From the NCBI GenBank assembly GCA_027062125.1, contig JAMOTW010000126.1:1-5770 (forward strand): a stretch of DNA of 5,770 nucleotides. Reading direction: 5' to 3'. The position numbers and the translations under genes were made by a program. The notes under the pieces are model-generated. The model was not told the DNA's origin, made no database searches, and worked only from the letters and a program-made list of their open reading frames with translations. Below, piece by piece: positions 4,580 to 5,770 of this stretch. The DNA comes from Thermococcus sp. Lineage in GTDB: Archaea; Methanobacteriota_B; Thermococci; Thermococcales; Thermococcaceae. Every line of letters starts with the position of its first letter. Positions within the stretch are counted from its first letter, which is position 1.

Positions 4580-5770
4580 ATGATAGTGGCCATCATAGAC
4601 GGTTACACCGACGAGCCAGCGGGACTCGGGGTTCCTCCTTACCTGGGCATCTACCCCAGGTACGCCTACGGGGCAATAAAGAAAGCCAGGAAAGACGTCA
4701 GGGTTTTCTACCTCACAATAGACGACCTCAGAGCCACCTTCGAGGGTGAAAAGGGGATTGCCACCAAGAACAAGACGCCAAACTTCCCGAAGACTCGCGA
4801 GGTACTCGAAAGGGCCGATATAATAATCTACATCGGTGGCCTCCACACCCCGGGGAAGTACCTCTCAGCGGTTCCCTCCCAGGTCGAGGAGGTGGCGAAG
4901 TTTCTCAAGCCCTTCAGCAGCGTCAAAATCCTCGGTGGGCCGGCTTTCATGGGCTCAGCCCACGCGGGGGGGACGAAGATAACCTCCCGTGAACTCCTCC
5001 TTGCACAGTCCGTCTTCGACCACATCGTCTACGGCGACCTTGAGGCGTTCCTGTTTGACTACGTGACCGACCCGAAGGACGCCGACCCCTTCCGCTTCAG
5101 GAATTACAATGAATTAAGGGACTACGCGATCATCGGTGCCGAGGTCGTGAAGCAGTTCCCGGACTTTCCGGACTTCGTTATAGTCGAAGTTGAGACCCAG
5201 CGCGGCTGTCCAAAGGCGATGGGTATTGGTGGCTGCTCCTTCTGCACGGAGCCGGTTAGGTATAGGACGGTCGAGGACAGGCCGGTGGAGGACGTTGTGG
5301 CGGAGGTTAAGGCACTCTACGATTTGGGGGTGAGGCACTTCCGCGTCGGCAGGCAGAGCTGTATATTCTCCTACATGGCGAAGCCGAACGGAAGGGTCCC
5401 CATTCCAAATCCTGAAGCGATAGAGAGGCTCTTCAGGGGCATACGCTCGGCGGCGCCGAACGTTAAAACCCTCCACGTTGACAACGCGAATCCTGCTGTG
5501 ATAGCCAACTACCCGGAGGAGAGCATCAGAATCGCTAAGACTCTCATCAAATACAGCACCCCCGGGAACGTCGTCGCGTTTGGCCTTGAGAGCGCCGACC
5601 CCAAGGTTGCCAGGCTAAACAACCTCAACGCCACCGCGGAGGAGACCTATGAAGCAGTGAAAATACTCAACGAGGTCGGCGGAAGAAGGGGCCCCAACGG
5701 GATGCCCTGGCTCCTGCCGGGTATAAACATAATCTTCGGCCTCCCGGGTGAAACGAAGAGGAGCTACGAG
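4580..5770 (+). CDS. Radical SAM enzyme, COG1031-like (partial, cut by right edge)
   Basis: 397 codons without a stop, open to the window end. The protein begins MIVAIIDGYTDEPAGLGVPP. Residues 1-170 look like an alpha/beta domain similar to the cobalamin-binding-like folds in front of some radical SAM domains (ADIIIYIGGLHTP, VKILGGPAFMGSAHAGG). The radical SAM core starts with TQRGCPKAMGIGGCSFCTEP, in which C210, C219 and C222 form CX8CX2C rather than CX3CX2C. VAFGLESADPKV and NIIFGLPGET further on are typical of radical SAM barrels of the MiaB/Elp3-like group. This fits the archaeal COG1031 family, annotated with a C-terminal helix-hairpin-helix that would lie outside the window. The substrate is unknown. 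The ATG at 4580 has no ribosome site and sits about 26 nt from a TATA box, so the mRNA is probably leaderless. Confidence 0.88.
   Translation, partial: MIVAIIDGYTDEPAGLGVPPYLGIYPRYAYGAIKKARKDVRVFYLTIDDLRATFEGEKGIATKNKTPNFPKTREVLERADIIIYIGGLHTPGKYLSAVPSQVEEVAKFLKPFSSVKILGGPAFMGSAHAGGTKITSRELLLAQSVFDHIVYGDLEAFLFDYVTDPKDADPFRFRNYNELRDYAIIGAEVVKQFPDFPDFVIVEVETQRGCPKAMGIGGCSFCTEPVRYRTVEDRPVEDVVAEVKALYDLGVRHFRVGRQSCIFSYMAKPNGRVPIPNPEAIERLFRGIRSAAPNVKTLHVDNANPAVIANYPEESIRIAKTLIKYSTPGNVVAFGLESADPKVARLNNLNATAEETYEAVKILNEVGGRRGPNGMPWLLPGINIIFGLPGETKRSYE

Noticed and set aside
5520..5550. C-box-like TGATGA and CTGA on the minus strand inside the radical SAM gene
   Set aside because: There is no second box pair at the right spacing, and the DNA is constrained by coding on the plus strand. 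Most likely chance.

Overview
The window reads as a piece of chromosome from a hyperthermophilic euryarchaeon of the order Thermococcales, most likely Thermococcus. It is GC-rich, encodes Lys/Glu/Arg-rich proteins, and carries archaeal information-processing genes (Pus10, ribosomal protein L21e, RNA polymerase subunit Rpo4/F, DUF655, KsgA/Dim1). Promoters are of the archaeal TATA type, and several genes appear to have leaderless or very short-leader mRNAs. No mobile element, CRISPR array, rRNA or tRNA gene was seen. This is core rather than accessory genome.

Left part (1-483, minus strand): the first 28 codons of a protein resembling the Glu-tRNA(Gln) amidotransferase subunit GatD run off the left edge. 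Upstream of it, in the same direction, is a small HTH plus zinc-ribbon regulator of the COG3357 type. The two have near-identical TATA elements.

Centre (529-4021, plus strand): a cluster of five genes in an order conserved in archaea: pus10 (tRNA pseudouridine synthase), rpl21e, rpoF (Rpo4), a DUF655 RNA-binding protein and ksgA/rsmA (16S rRNA dimethyladenosine methyltransferase). rpl21e and rpoF touch or overlap at the stop/start, and DUF655 and ksgA overlap as ATGA. Separate TATA boxes precede rpl21e and DUF655, so the cluster probably holds at least two or three transcription units. The theme is tRNA modification, ribosome structure, transcription and 16S rRNA maturation. DUF655 is the uncharacterised member, and its position points to ribosome or RNA biology. 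The rpl21e mRNA appears to have an unusually long leader of about 100 nt.

Right part (3990-5770): a ferritin-like (rubrerythrin-family) diiron protein on the minus strand overlaps the 3' end of ksgA by 32 bp. Divergent from it is a radical SAM enzyme of the COG1031 type, cut off by the right edge, whose cluster motif is expanded to CX8CX2C. These two genes appear to share one palindromic TATA box, placed so that both transcripts would start at or next to their start codons. The strongest leads are this symmetric promoter, the unusual radical SAM motif, the L21e leader and the DUF655 gene.
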